Below, one piece after another: positions 25,264-38,200 of a stretch of DNA of 64,000 nucleotides (its first letter is position 1; each line of letters starts with the position of its first letter). The notes under the pieces are model-generated. The model searched no databases. It saw nothing but the letters and a program-made list of their open reading frames with translations, and had not been told where the DNA came from. The stretch covers positions 156,880 to 220,879 of the forward strand of contig WBMZ01011551.1 of NCBI GenBank assembly GCA_013400975.1, given 5' to 3'. Source of the DNA: Atrichornis clamosus (Eukaryota > Chordata > Aves > Passeriformes > Menuridae). Both the position numbers and the translations under genes were made by a program.

Positions 25264-28200
25264 AATAAGCTTTTGCATGACATTTTATTCTCCTAGTTTA
25301 CCAGCCTGAAGATAATTGGGATATTTATTATAAAATTTACTAAACTTTAATAAAACTTTTAAAAAGTCAGTATTTGCATAAAGTAAAATTAGTATCCACG
25401 TAAAGACTTCTCTAATTCCTCCTGGTTTTGTAACTGGAGGGTCATGCCTAGACAAGGATGTGTTCTCAGAATAATGGGAGCATCGTCATGCATCACCAGA
25501 ACAAGTGTGAGTTACTCTTCTCTTAAACGTTTAAAGATTCAATGACAAACAATTGCCATGCATTAAAACCACTATTCTACCCATAAACAGGAGAGGGACC
25601 CTGGTGTGGGAACCGAATGAGACATTTGACCATGTTTAATCATGGAAAGAATGTCTGATTTTGTAACCAGAAAACAAGAACAATCAGGTCAGTTGTGGTC
25701 ACCTAGAATTTCTCAGTCTTTTCATATTTTTCACATCTCAATTCAAATGATAAGGCACTCACTTTTGAGATTCCTGCATGATTTACTGCTTAGCTCACAG
25801 CCCTGGTCTTAAATCTATTTACAGAGAGAACTATCTAATAGTTTACCTGATTTCCAGGTGTTGCATACCTGTGATTCAGTCCAAATGAGTGTGTACTTTA
25901 AGCAAAATCTTCTCAAATTACTAGTTTTGCTTTTCTTTTCCTCTGCCAACCACTTAGATATTTCTATTCCCGGCCTTCAAAAGGAGCTTTCAGTATCCAG
26001 TATCTGGAAAAACAACTTCTGTCAGGTTTGAATCTGTACCACAGATACAGTGTAATGAAAGTCTATTCCTTCAGGTTTTCTGCTCATTGGTCTCTAATCG
26101 TGACAAAAATATGTCTATTTTGTTACTAGCTGCTGCCCTGTAAATCTTGTAGGTTGTAAGTAATTTCTTTAAAAAGCTGTTCTAGTGTCATTTCTTTTTC
26201 TTCCTGGCTTTCAGTAAAAGAGCATAAGACAGTTGCAATAATATGTGGAAGAGAAAACATAGCAAGAAATTTAAAATGTTTGCACAAGCAAATTACAGGA
26301 ATCAAAAAACCCATGAATCTATGTATACATTTTCATCATTTTGACACACAAGAGGACACAGATGTTCTATCTTGTTTCAAAAGAAGCTTTCAATAATTAG
26401 TCTAATAAAAGTAAAATAACACCCCGCAAGATAATAGAAATTACAAACAGCAATGAAGAGAAAGCAAAAAGGACACTTTCATTTAATAGAAAAGAAATTC
26501 AAGTCATTGTGTAGAACCTCTGCATTCCCTGAATCATCAAACCATACTTTGTATGCTGTTAAATGGCATAATTTAATTGTATACACTTTTCTATTAAAAT
26601 TTTAGTTGACTGTGTAGGAAAATATTCCCAGATGGGTGAGCATAACTGCATTTTATTGTTTCTCTTTGCACAGCTAAGGCTCCCTGAGCTATTAATACCT
26701 GTGACTTAGTGATGGTTCTGTACCACAGCTTTACAGTGGTTTGTGTCTGCAGAACTCCACCCGCTGCTCTAGTAACCTGATCAAAGACCTTTGGAGATAA
26801 TAGCATGAGGCAAAACTTTACAGAGAACTTAAAAGTGTGAAAATTAAAGTTACAATAGTAAGGACTATTGTAGGAGTTTTAAACTTAAAAGTAATTGGGT
26901 AACTTTGAATGTTAAAGTTTTACAGGGCAAACATTATTTCTTTCAGCTCTAAACATAATATATTGCCTTTCTCCTACATTGTCCTTTAATCCTAGCTTGA
27001 AAACTTCAGAAGCTATACATTTTTACATTTAAATCCTAATATGCAACAAGGAAATCTTCAGCTTTCAGACCACAGTATTTCCTTGGAACATGCCCACTTG
27101 CCTTAAGACACAAAATCATATTCAAGTCTGATTAATAAGCTGTTTGTTAAAGATTTCCAGTTTGGGAACTTGTGCAGCACAAAAAGGAGGATTCATTAAC
27201 ACACACCCTTTTCCTGTTCCCTTCAGGCCTGGCTCAGTGCTGCAGTTGGGTTTTGTCGACAGGGTTATACGTCCGAGAGTACGGTCTGTTGGTTGATACC
27301 AGTGACAGAATCATTCTCCAATTAAGTTTTTAAACTGACACTCAGAAGTCTGCAAAATGCATCTAGTTTCTCTATATTCAGCTGTAAAATAAGCAGCCTC
27401 TGTAACACACTTTCACTACTGTTTTCTGTCTCCTCTTTCTTTTTCCTTAAGCAGGATAATGTTTATTCAGTCGTGAGTTTGTGAGCTCTAAATCAGTAGA
27501 GATCTGACCTTACTGAAGGCCCCTGGAATTTAACTGTAATCTGTACTGTGGGAATATGCAGATGTGTGATTTTTAGGGTAAAGTAGGAGATCCTTAATTC
27601 CCTGTGCCAAAATGAAAAGTCCTATTTAAAAGTATTCTTAGGCTTGAAATATTGTCTGTGTCCGGATTTGACACGTTTTGCTCATGAATGGTCTAAGTTT
27701 CATAGGAATAACTGGCCTTTGGATTCTTCAGGAAGTTGTGGAATCTTGTACAAAAAGTAATTGTCTCTATCCCCCCATAAAAACTGTATCCACAAAAAAG
27801 TCCCATCTTTGACATTTTTCATGAGAAAAAGGGAAAAGGACAAAAATTGTTCTTGAACAGTTTTACAAGTTCAGAGGTGGTTGTAAATAAAGGTAGGGTA
27901 TAAGGTGGAACAATGTTTTATTTTTCCTTGGTGTGAGGATCACTCACAATCGGAATATGGGTGGAGTGCTGCTGTGTGGTTACACTAGAACTTCAGTTCT
28001 GTGGTGTTTAATTGTTCACTTAAATGGCAAGTAAGCCGTTTAATCATGGATCTTTTCTCTTGTCAGATGAATAAACTGGAAACCGAAAATTTTCATCCTT
28101 TTTATCTGAATGTAGATTTTCATCTGTTTAACCTGATGAAACATTATGAACCTTAAGTGCAGAAAATGTGACAGAAAAATTACTTTCACACCCCCAAATT

Positions 28201-28746
28201 CTAAGTCCTAACATGGAGAAGTAAACTTGGACATATGTTTTGGTTTTTATTTTTTAATTTTTACCTTTAATTTCCATGTTATTTTTTCTCACCTTTATTT
28301 CTCATTCAGCATGCATTCCTTGGGTCTCATAATGGTCTCTCTCATTTTTCTCTTTCCATCCCTCTAGTTCTGAGTTTTGGCTTTGATTTAGTTTCTGGTG
28401 TCCATCTCCCATATTAAAGAAAGCAACTCAACAGTCACAATTTCAATTATAGTACAGCAAAGATGATAGATTAATGAAATGTCAAACAAAGTGTGGTATG
28501 ATGATTGTGTTTCAATTTTAATTGATTCTGAAATTAAAAAGAAATGCAGCTACTATCTTAATTCTATAAGTAAAAGCATTAGAAAAATAGCACCCATAAG
28601 AATGTTAACATGAAGTGTGAGTTAGAACAACGTATGATTACTAGCATGCACAACCTTCTAATTTATAGTAATCTGAGGATTACTCACATGCAAAGGAAAT
28701 CAGTATATATCAGACAAATAATTTTGTTTTCTAAGTATTATCTGCA
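25264..28746. other. unique non-coding DNA
   Basis: No exon or transposon recognised. A reverse POU octamer lies at 25372-25379. At 27256-27283 four CpGs fall within about 28 bases (GTCGAC, ACGTCCGAG and ACGG), unusual for this CpG-poor DNA. Open frames are all under 75 codons. Confidence 0.55.
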
Positions 28747-28766
28747 GGAAGTACTTCAGTACTTCC
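28747..28766. promoter_or_regulatory. inverted ETS-like pair (near-palindrome)
   Basis: Arms GGAAGTACT (28747-28755) and AGTACTTCC (28758-28766) are exact reverse complements with two bases between. Each carries a GGAA ETS core followed by GT. Palindromic ETS sites can bind ETS1 as a dimer. Regulatory use here is inference; the palindrome itself is certain. Confidence 0.4.
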
Positions 28767-31700
28767 ATTCTTTGGCAGAAACACTGACATCTGAGTTACA
28801 AATGTATTTGAATAATTTCTGTCCATTTCTGTGTGTTGCATAAATCCAGACTAATACCCTGCACAATTTCTGGAATTTGTCCAAATTACAGACTTACTAA
28901 ATTGCAGATAGTTTGTATGTTTAATGAACATTTTCAGAAAGTTTATGAAAACAAATTATACATTAAGGCATCTGATGCATGAGTTAAAAACTAACATTCT
29001 GTTACATTTTTATTGTGTTCTAATGTTTTATATACAAATATTATTATGTCCCCAGCACATTATAATTTTAATTTTGTAGTGTTAGATGTGCATATACATG
29101 ATTTTAATTTGTAGGTTAAAAAAATACTTAGTATTTAATTTAATGTAATGATGTAAGAAATGTGATATTGGTTCTGCTCAAATGTATTGATAAGTTGTTG
29201 ACATAAGTAAATTGAACATTGAGCAGCTTAAATGCTACACATTACTAATCTTTGTATTTGAATTTCCAAAGATTTTCAAAGTCTATATATGTTGCAACAG
29301 TTGTTGCATCAAATGAGAAAGCTTGTGCAAATCTTGATTTCTAACCATTTCCCGGTGGTTAATGCGGAGATCTAATTGCAGGTGTCACACACAGGATTTA
29401 TCTGTAGCTCCTCAGTGCTCAGGTATAATCCACGCTATTTTGCACCATGCCAGGGAGATGCCATGACTGTAGCAGACCTGATGACACTGTTTCCTCAGCC
29501 CAGCACCCCACCTCTAATGCAAATCTGCACAAGTGTATGCCAGTGCTCACGGCCAGCACGAGCAGAGAATGCCTTTCTGTGTGCCACGACATTCACAGGC
29601 AGCATTGTCACTAAAAGGTTAAAAGATAAAATGATGTCCTTTTGCAATAATAGTGTTATCAAAAGAGAGAACATGTGTGACAACATAGTTAATATTATCT
29701 ATTGGAATGCCATATCACAGGTAGCTCCCTCTTCATTTCTTGCAGTAAGCCAAAATCTCTCTTTCTCTTTTTTGTCTCCAGTGTCTTTCATGCCTCGTGG
29801 ATAGCATGTTGCTGGCTCTTCCTGTTCCTGCCTCTGTGGCTCCTCTCTTGCTGTTACAGAAAAGACAGGATCCCAGGCATATTGCATTTATGCTCTTTTT
29901 TCTGTGCATTCTAGTCTAGCCTCATTTTTCCAGTTTCTTGTGACTGACACAATACTTTTGGACTACACTGGTGTGCCTTACTTGTTTTTCCTTTCTCCTG
30001 TATACTCCTAGTGCATATTCAAATGGATTTCCTGATTGCAAATTGCTAAAATGCTTGGTAAAAAACCCTTGGACTTCTGAAAACTCTTGGTGAAATTGTA
30101 TGCATAATACTTATTTTTAGTAATGCAGAAATGTGCCCCCCTGTGCATCATGCAATGACTTCCCATGATATCCTGAGTGCTGCCATTTGGGGAATAGCTG
30201 CTTACATTGAGTTTCCCTCTCTGTCTTCTTAGCTCTGAGGCACTGATGGTACTACCGAATCTCCTCTGGGAACAGTGTCACAAAAATAAACATTTGTAAT
30301 ATCTACAGTAGTTGCAGGTAACTTGCTAGTAAAAGCAGTACTAATGTAGCACCTAGCAGTATTCTGTTTATTCTGCCCAAGAAGAGACTGAAATTAGAGG
30401 TTGATGATTGATTACCACATTGATAATGAATAAGAAGCTGACCTCAGCTGCAAAGAGGGGCAGAGCAGATGGTAGAGGCATATGTTATGCCCTCTTATGT
30501 GAGGTAAACACAATAGCTGCCTGTCTCCCTTCAAACACCTTTTACTGAGCAATAACCTTGACCATTTTCAGTGATGGCTCAATCTGTCCAAGAAAAGAAT
30601 TCACTCTGCTCTGTGCTACTACCATCTCCCTCCTACTGATGAACGCATTTACTTCCTCATTTCGTTGGCTTCAGAGCAGCCTTTAGCATCACACCACTTT
30701 CTAAGATGCATAGAGATTTCTGTCTTTAGAGTTTAGTTTCATTTTTGGCCACTTTCCTGTTCTGCTGTGCTTCTGTGTGTGTATTGACTTCCCTGTACCA
30801 AGACCTTCCCTGCTGAAGTTTACAAAAGCTTTTTTTGGCAGTCTGCATTAACCTTCTTCATCAGTTTATTGTGCCCTGAACATGCAGATACACAGAGATG
30901 CCACAATGCACTTCTCATATCCAAATGTCAATCTTTTCTAAAAAATCTGAGCTTTCTAAAAGTGCAGCACCAATAAAAATGTTAGTGAAAGGTGGTATGC
31001 CTATGTTCAGTGTGGTTTCCTTACTCTGCATGTCAAAATAGAGCACAGAGATTTTTGGTGGCACCTGTCACCACTCTTACCTCTGTTTTGCCTGGTTATT
31101 TGCTACTGTCATTTACTTATTTTCCTATCTACTACCTTGCAGTTGCTGCTGTGAGAATCTCTGGCATTCGGGATAACTTTGTAACACGTCTCTGCCTTTA
31201 GAAGTCCCCTGAAAATATATGCTGCTTCTCTGTTCTTAACTATTACCCTTTCTTTTTGCTTTCAGTTTATCACTGCTGTTGTATCATGTAACTTAAAGCA
31301 CTCTGTACACAGTAGTTTGTACAGTAGACAAAATAGCTTTATTCTGTTTATTAGGGAACCATAGGTCCTCACGTGTAAAGGAATTCACAGGTTGGTTAGA
31401 TGTGGTGTTCAGGCAGTCATTACTTCAGTATTTGACAGAGAAAAGAACAGATAAGTGTTAGAGGGTTCGTATTGTAGATTCTTTGACTAAACCTTTTTTG
31501 CTTGATGTTACAGCTCTCTTCCACTACCTTTCACTATTTTCCTTTTCCTTCTTATGAGACATATAAAGAAAGGGCTATTGCCACCTGAGACAAAAATGAC
31601 TTTTTGTTGAATGACACATAGCACCATTTAAATGTAGTAATTCTATGAATGAAACATACCATAAACATAAGTTGAGGAAATTGTTTGAAGGGAGTCAAAC

Positions 31701-34700
31701 ATTTATAGGAATAAAAGAGAGCAAACACAATTGTATAAAACAATACATTTGGATAAATGCTTAACTGATAGCAAGAGATAAGTGTCTTGTATCAATTTCT
31801 GAACCTTTTCCTTGATTTCCATAATTCATGTCTCATGAAAAAGATTTGCAAACTAAAATTTTAAATGTCCTACCACAAAGAAATTGTCTGGCTAACACAG
31901 AAGGAAACTCAAAAATATGGATTCATTTGGTATGTCACATGTCGAAGCATGGACTGTCTTGGATACCTGATCTCAGAGATCTTGAAATGAAAACCTGAGC
32001 TTATATGAAATAAACATGATATGGCTCAAACCATAACACCAGGTAAGAAGGTGACATCTGATGAGGAAATAAAAACCAGAACAGAATTTAGAAAGGACAT
32101 TTTAGATCCACTCTTTTAGTTTAAAGTTTGTAACATCTGTGGCTATACAGCTTGTTGTGGTATGTGCTAAAATAACCTTTAGTCACTAAAATAATTAGAA
32201 AAATATGCTAGAGGGAGTTTCAGTTCTGATGCAGAATGAAGATGATATTAACATATTGTGAGCATCTAACACACACAGCCATGTTGGTTTTCTATGTGAC
32301 TGGCTACTGGAAGCTGCTTCTCTTCTGCTTTAAGGTGCAGCATAAAACAAACACAGTTCTTTTTTCCTACTCTTTCCAAGAAGAAGGAAAAAAATCCCTA
32401 AAAATTGTTATATCTAGTTTGGGTTTTAGAACGATTTCAAAACTACCACTGACGTTTGTTTATAGAACCCAGGTATAATGGTATTTAGGAGAAGCTGTAT
32501 AACCCTTTCAATTCAGACAAAAATTTTCAGGAAGTTTCTGAGGAATACTATGTAACTGTAGATTGAAATAAATACTCCAAGTGAAAAGCATACAATGATT
32601 TAGTCTAAACATGTTTATTTATTTCCAATCTACTGAGTGCCTTTGATGTGTTCTGTGTTGTGCCTTTTGGTGCGCTAGAGCTTCATAAATATAAATATTG
32701 CTGATAGCCATATAATTATGGACAGATGGACAAGAAAAATCCAACTGAGAGGCACTTGCTTGCCTTCACAAATAGAATAAAATTTGTTTGTTTGTTTTTA
32801 TTCATATCAAAGATGCAAGGAAGCAAAATTAATGTCTGCAGTGGTAGGAGCAAGGCAGAAGGAAGCATTACATAAATCCTCTACTTCCTAGCCCCATTCC
32901 CTCCAAAATAGTTTTCGTGACAGTGTTTGAAATCAAACTGTGTGCCTCAGATCTCTTGTTTTTGTATTGGGCTCATACTGGAACACAGGCCATGCATTTT
33001 GGGGGGAAAGAACAGCACAACATAATCCCTTATAATCCTCTCTTGCTCCCAACAAAGCAAGGCAGTCTGCTGTGTTTCTTCTATCAAAACTGAGTTTTTG
33101 TTCAGCTTCAGCATTTTCATCTGTGGATCAATGTCCAGAAAAGTTAAAAAGGATTAGGAAAGAGATAGACAGGAAAATGTAAAGACGCAAAAAGCTGCAC
33201 TGAACTTTGATGAGTCATGTGGGTATGTGCCCCAGGTGCATTCATTCAGAAAAGCTGTAGCCTATCCATGCCTTTCCTAGGATTGTCCTGTAAGCTTAGT
33301 GTCTTTAATTTTTGGACCCTGTAACTGACAGACATTTATTAGGTTCAGAAATGCTACAAGGTTATATTGCATCTGTTCTAATGTAATACTTTTAGCAACT
33401 TATGAGCTGGGGTTTAGTTTAACGGAAAAAGGAAATAATGAGTCGGCAGTCTTGAAACATTAAGAATGTGGAGATACTTTCTCAGTAAGATGCCCAGCTC
33501 AGAACAGATTAATATCTACTAAATGGCATGCAAAGGGTGTGTACATCTCTCAGATACACTGCCTTTAAAACCTGCTATGACTTAGACTGCTATCTTCAGG
33601 GAATACATTTGGGGCTTTGTTACTTTCTGTTTGTTCTGAGGTTTTTTAAGTGTTCCAGGAGCATGCTCTAATCGTTAATGTTAAATAAAAAATGGTTGGA
33701 AAGTGAGCCCTGGCTCCAAGGCAGACTGTGCAAACTGACTGACTCCCAGACCGCTAGAGCAGACTGTTTGCAACCACAGATGCAGGCCTTGAACCAGGAT
33801 GATTTCACACAGGAAGCAGAAATAATACTGAATATAAATACCTAGGTATCCCTCAAAACTTGCCTAGGATATTGTCTTGGAGAGAGTTTTAGCTGTCCCA
33901 AACAGGCTAAGGAGAACTAAAGCAACACTCAAGCAGTGTAAATGACAAGAGGTCCAATTCTTGTAGTTCACTTGACTTTTATAAGTATTTCTGGAGCCAG
34001 AGTATCTACCCTACAAGGAACAATGCAATCCATGCCTCTGTAGTCAGTCAGCCAGGTTTTTATGAGATATTCGGGGAAGGAACCTCACTAATTTGTTTAT
34101 CTCACTGACTAGACAGATTTCTAGTCAGAGAAACTCTTTCATCCAGAGTCTAGTCCCTGGTGAGGTTTCCATCACTGTGGTCCTAGAGCATATGGATGTG
34201 GAAGTTGCATATTACAAAGAATCAGAAAGAAGGGTACAAAATATTGACTGTTAAGCTACCAAATTAGCTAAAGAGGATAAAATAAGTTATAGATATTACT
34301 ATATTGTAATTAAATATAATACACAGTGTGCGGGGTTTGGCTTTCCAAGCAACAAAAGAATATCACAATGCTGATAGTGCATGTCCTCCTTCCTGCCTAG
34401 AGCATAATTATTATAGAAAATAAGTATTCCTCCAGAACATCTGAAGTCATTCAGCAGCTAAAATAATTTTAATAAATATTTTCTGGATCTGGGAAATTTT
34501 TTTCTGCTTTCTTTTGTGTCTTTTCCAGAGAAGTAAACAATCTTTTTTCATCTAAGTGCAATATATTTAAACCTTGAATAAATATTTATTAAGGATAAGC
34601 TATATGTATTTTAGGACCTAAATGGAGTTTTCCATCAGGATTTTAAAGATTCACATAATTAAACACACATTGTGGAGGGTGTGATATGTTTGTTTGTTTG

Positions 34701-37700
34701 CTCTGCCATGAACTTTGGTTTCTAAGAAGCATTTGCAGTTGATTACATATTCTTTATCTATTTATTGGCTCAACTGATCATTTCAAGCCCTTGTTGCCAC
34801 TTCTGGGCAAACTATGTAGTCAATCAGCCTATTTCTTTGTTTTATTCCATCACAAAAGACACCTTTTTATTATCTAAGATTTTGAGGGGAAAAGATTATT
34901 ACATAAATGGAGTAGATGATTTCATGGAGTGTCTCTGTGAGGTGTATCAGCTGGTATATGATTACTAGTGCTTTTTTGTGTCTATATAAACATTAATTAA
35001 ATGCTTAGGCTGTCTGTGTAGACATGCATGGGGTTGTTCTGTGGTGTCTGAGACCAACATTTCTTGGCAGATATAAAAGACAGACATAATCTCCTTATCT
35101 GCCTTATAAACAGAGAGATTTATCAGTGGGCTTGGATCCAGAATATTTAGATATGCTGAAACTGAAGTTTCTTTTCTGGGATGTATCTCAGCACATACCA
35201 GAAGGAACCACAGGTTCATCAGCCCCAAACATTTTCTGTTTATAGTACCTTAGTTGCTCACACTTGAAAAAGCTATAGTGAAACAAGGCTACCTTGCAAG
35301 CAATTGCCCCAACTTTTAATACATGGCAGCAATAGCGGAAGGATCCTGATGCAAAGTCCTGTCATGTTTTCTTTAATTTTGTATTTCTTCCCTCAAGCTT
35401 AGCATTTTTCTTGTCATAAGGATTTGTCCTACTTTTCTACTCTCGCCTAATGTATCAGGAGTGTAGAAAATCAGAATTAATTTGCAAGTAAATGTAAATA
35501 AAACACGTAAACTCTCAGGCAATCTCCTTTAACTGCCATGTTACGGTATTGAAGATCACTGTGTATATACATTTTAAATGATGGTATAAATTTTTATAAA
35601 TCCAGGCTGAGTATATGCTTATAGAAAGGTGAGTGCTTTTGAATATAGGGCACACAAGTAATTATTGGGGCAGACGCTCCACTCTACTAAGAACATCATA
35701 ATTATATAAGAAGGCCTATGTGGTTTTGATGTCATTTCCTGAAATGGCACCATGTGTATCAGATGTGTAATTTTGGGGATGGAGTGACAAATAAGCAGTT
35801 GGCTGATTACTAATATGGTAATTTTAGATTCTCAAATTGTGATGAGTAACAGTCACCCAACTTCACCTCTTGCCAAAAACCTGTTCCTGGCAGTTAATTT
35901 AATTCCATTGATACTTGGTTTTTTGTCACTAATCTAAGTAATTCCACTGGGAAGCTTCTGATACAAGGTAGGCCAGGTAGGACATGGCATGGTAAGGAGT
36001 AAGGGCAAAGTACAATTCAGTGATGACAAGGAATGTCAATTCTTTGAGAATCCCTTTCCCATTCACCAAGGTCAGTCTCTCAGCTACTTCTCTCTTTCCT
36101 TTTCCCACATGCTTTCATAGCTGCAGTATCTCAGGATTTGGAGGGGTTGGTGTTTCTTCTCCTTCTTTTGTTCCTGTACCTTTCAACAATATGAATGGTT
36201 TTCATAAACTGAGGAAATGAGCAAGTAAGAGGTGCTACTGTTAAAGAAGCACGTGTTGGTGGAAACCAAGGGGAAGGGAAGGACAGATGGGATGGGACCC
36301 TCTTGGGGAACTAGAGAGGATTCCTAAAACAATTAACATACTGGTGAACAACACAAATACAGGGTGTTGTGAGGAGATGCTCTTATTTCACATGTCATGA
36401 AGAATGGGACCACTGTCCTAATCTTGAACATTGGGACTTTCTTGAAAGGGTATTTTACCTTGTTCTATCACAAAGGATATTGCATTCCAGATGACATTTA
36501 AAAATCATCATTCAAGGCAGCATTTTTTTATTTTCTATAGCAGAGTGTGCAAATAAATTTAGCAGGTGTTATTAGAGGTGGTAGGGGGTGGAAGGCAAAT
36601 AAAAATTGCTGATAGGGATTTTCTTTGTGTGCCACTGCTGGGATCCTGCAGAGACAAGACAGCCTTAGTTAAAGCTGCAGTATGCTGCTCTTCATGGGAA
36701 ATCTGTCTCTTTTTATATCATTTCACCTGTGAAATCTGTTTACAGAAGAGGAATTTTCCATTCACCTTTCCTAGGATCATTTTATATTGTTGCTCAACGT
36801 GGTAGGGCAATCTGCAGCTATGTATGGTAAACCAGTGTGATTCATTATCAGGAATATGAAACATTTTCCTACAAGCTCACCTTTTTCATTTTCTGTGTGG
36901 GCCTACAAAGTTCAGTGCTTGGACTATTCACACACCACAAGCTATTACACTCTGCCACTTTTACCTTCCTTTCATGTTCTTTTTTCTTAACAAACGATTG
37001 CCTAAAAGTAGGCCAGCATGATGGATTGATTGTGGACTAAAATACTCCCCTATCCCATGTGCTGGATTTTCTAGCTTTAAAAGCACTCTGGAAAAAAAAA
37101 AAATGTCCTTACAAGAAAAGTGGTGTATTCCATTTATTGTTTTCCATTGTCTTTTGTAGAGTTTATTTTGAAAAAGAAAAAATAGTTCCTGAAACAAGAA
37201 GGAAAAGAAAGGCTTGATTTGCATTAAAGTTCTTTTGCAAATTCACTATTTTTGGGGAAGGAAAGAAAGATTTTTTTTCTCAGGAAATACAAAAATCTTG
37301 GTGGTATTGCTATAAAGAAATGTGTAGCCACTGTAGAATGGAGTTGACACTGGTGAAATGACATGATGTTTTTCTGATAGAGGCATTCTTTTTTTAAGAT
37401 TCCTTTCTTTTCTGATTATTGAATTCCCATTCTACTCTCCTGCAAGGCAAAAAGAAATAAGCTCTTCTCCCCTATCCCTGTACTTCTCCTTCCTCACTTC
37501 ACAGTTTTCCCATCTTTTTGCCATCTTTTGTTGCTTTAACTTGTTGCTACCTTTCTGGAGCATATCCATCTCCTACTGTCTGTGGCTTAATCAGGCTCTC
37601 TCTTAGAATAGATACCTGACCAGGATTTCTGTGAAGATACTGAATTGTTTTCCACAAGCAGCATTTTGAATGCAGAGCTTGTCAGTACAGACACTTCAGT

Positions 37701-37949
37701 TATTTTCCTACCAGGACAAGAGAGAATACAGGCAGAGATAAATTTTGTTGCTCTAAATTCACTTTGTGCCCTTGTGAAAGGATTAGTTTTTAGTATTTTG
37801 ACTGAAAAGGGGATTAAACTGTTTGTAAACCTTTGTATATTCCCTTTTCTCTCCGTTGCACACCTCAGCCTTCCTGATGCTACTGCCAGAAGCCTCTGCA
37901 AGGTGTAGGGAAACACAGTAAACCTTGCCCTTAATGCCAGGCCGTGTGT
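28767..37949. other. 9 kb unique non-coding DNA without recognisable repeats
   Basis: No CR1 or other transposon and no credible exon recognised. Open frames of up to 142 codons (29376-29804) and 126 codons (37587-37967, minus) show no domain. Seen: POU octamers at 29517-29524 and 37217-37224, an AP-1 site TGAGTCA at 33211-33217 with an E-box CAGGTG at 33233-33238, and short TTTG runs at 32783-32794 and 34687-34700. A 12-base A-run is at 37092-37103. Confidence 0.55.
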
Positions 37950-38200
37950 CACAGAAGGCCACAGCATGGGCAGTGGTGTCTCTGTGCTTGCAGGTTGAGA
38001 AAGAACACGCTGCTGCTGCTGAGCAGCAATTAAACAGCCAGCGGTGGCTGAATCTGACCAGCAGAAGTTAACTGTGCTCTCGTTATCTTTGTGTTTGTTT
38101 GTTGCTTGGGCTGTTTTTGATTATGCAACAGTAAATGCAAATCCCATCACTCAATGGCGCTTTGGCTGATGTCAGTGGGACCACGTTTTCTGCATAGCTT
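37950..38200. promoter_or_regulatory. candidate conserved enhancer with POU octamer
   Basis: A moderately GC-rich block within AT-rich DNA. Seen: GCTGCTGCTGCTGAGCAGC-type sequence followed by an AATTAAA core (about 38010-38035), a C/EBP-like TTATGCAAC at 38121-38129, a perfect POU octamer ATGCAAAT at 38135-38142, and TTTGGC (NFI half-site type) near 38160. Several CpGs survive. The look is of a conserved neural-type enhancer, but this is a judgement from motif composition only. Confidence 0.3.

Noticed and set aside
24598..25309. Open frames of 216-229 codons across the N gap
   Set aside because: They consist almost entirely of unknown bases.
29376..29804. 142-codon plus-strand open frame
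   Set aside because: No family signature; overlapped by antisense frames; no splice or promoter evidence.
37587..37967. 126-codon minus-strand open frame
   Set aside because: No domain or codon pattern supporting a gene; its antisense frame is open too.
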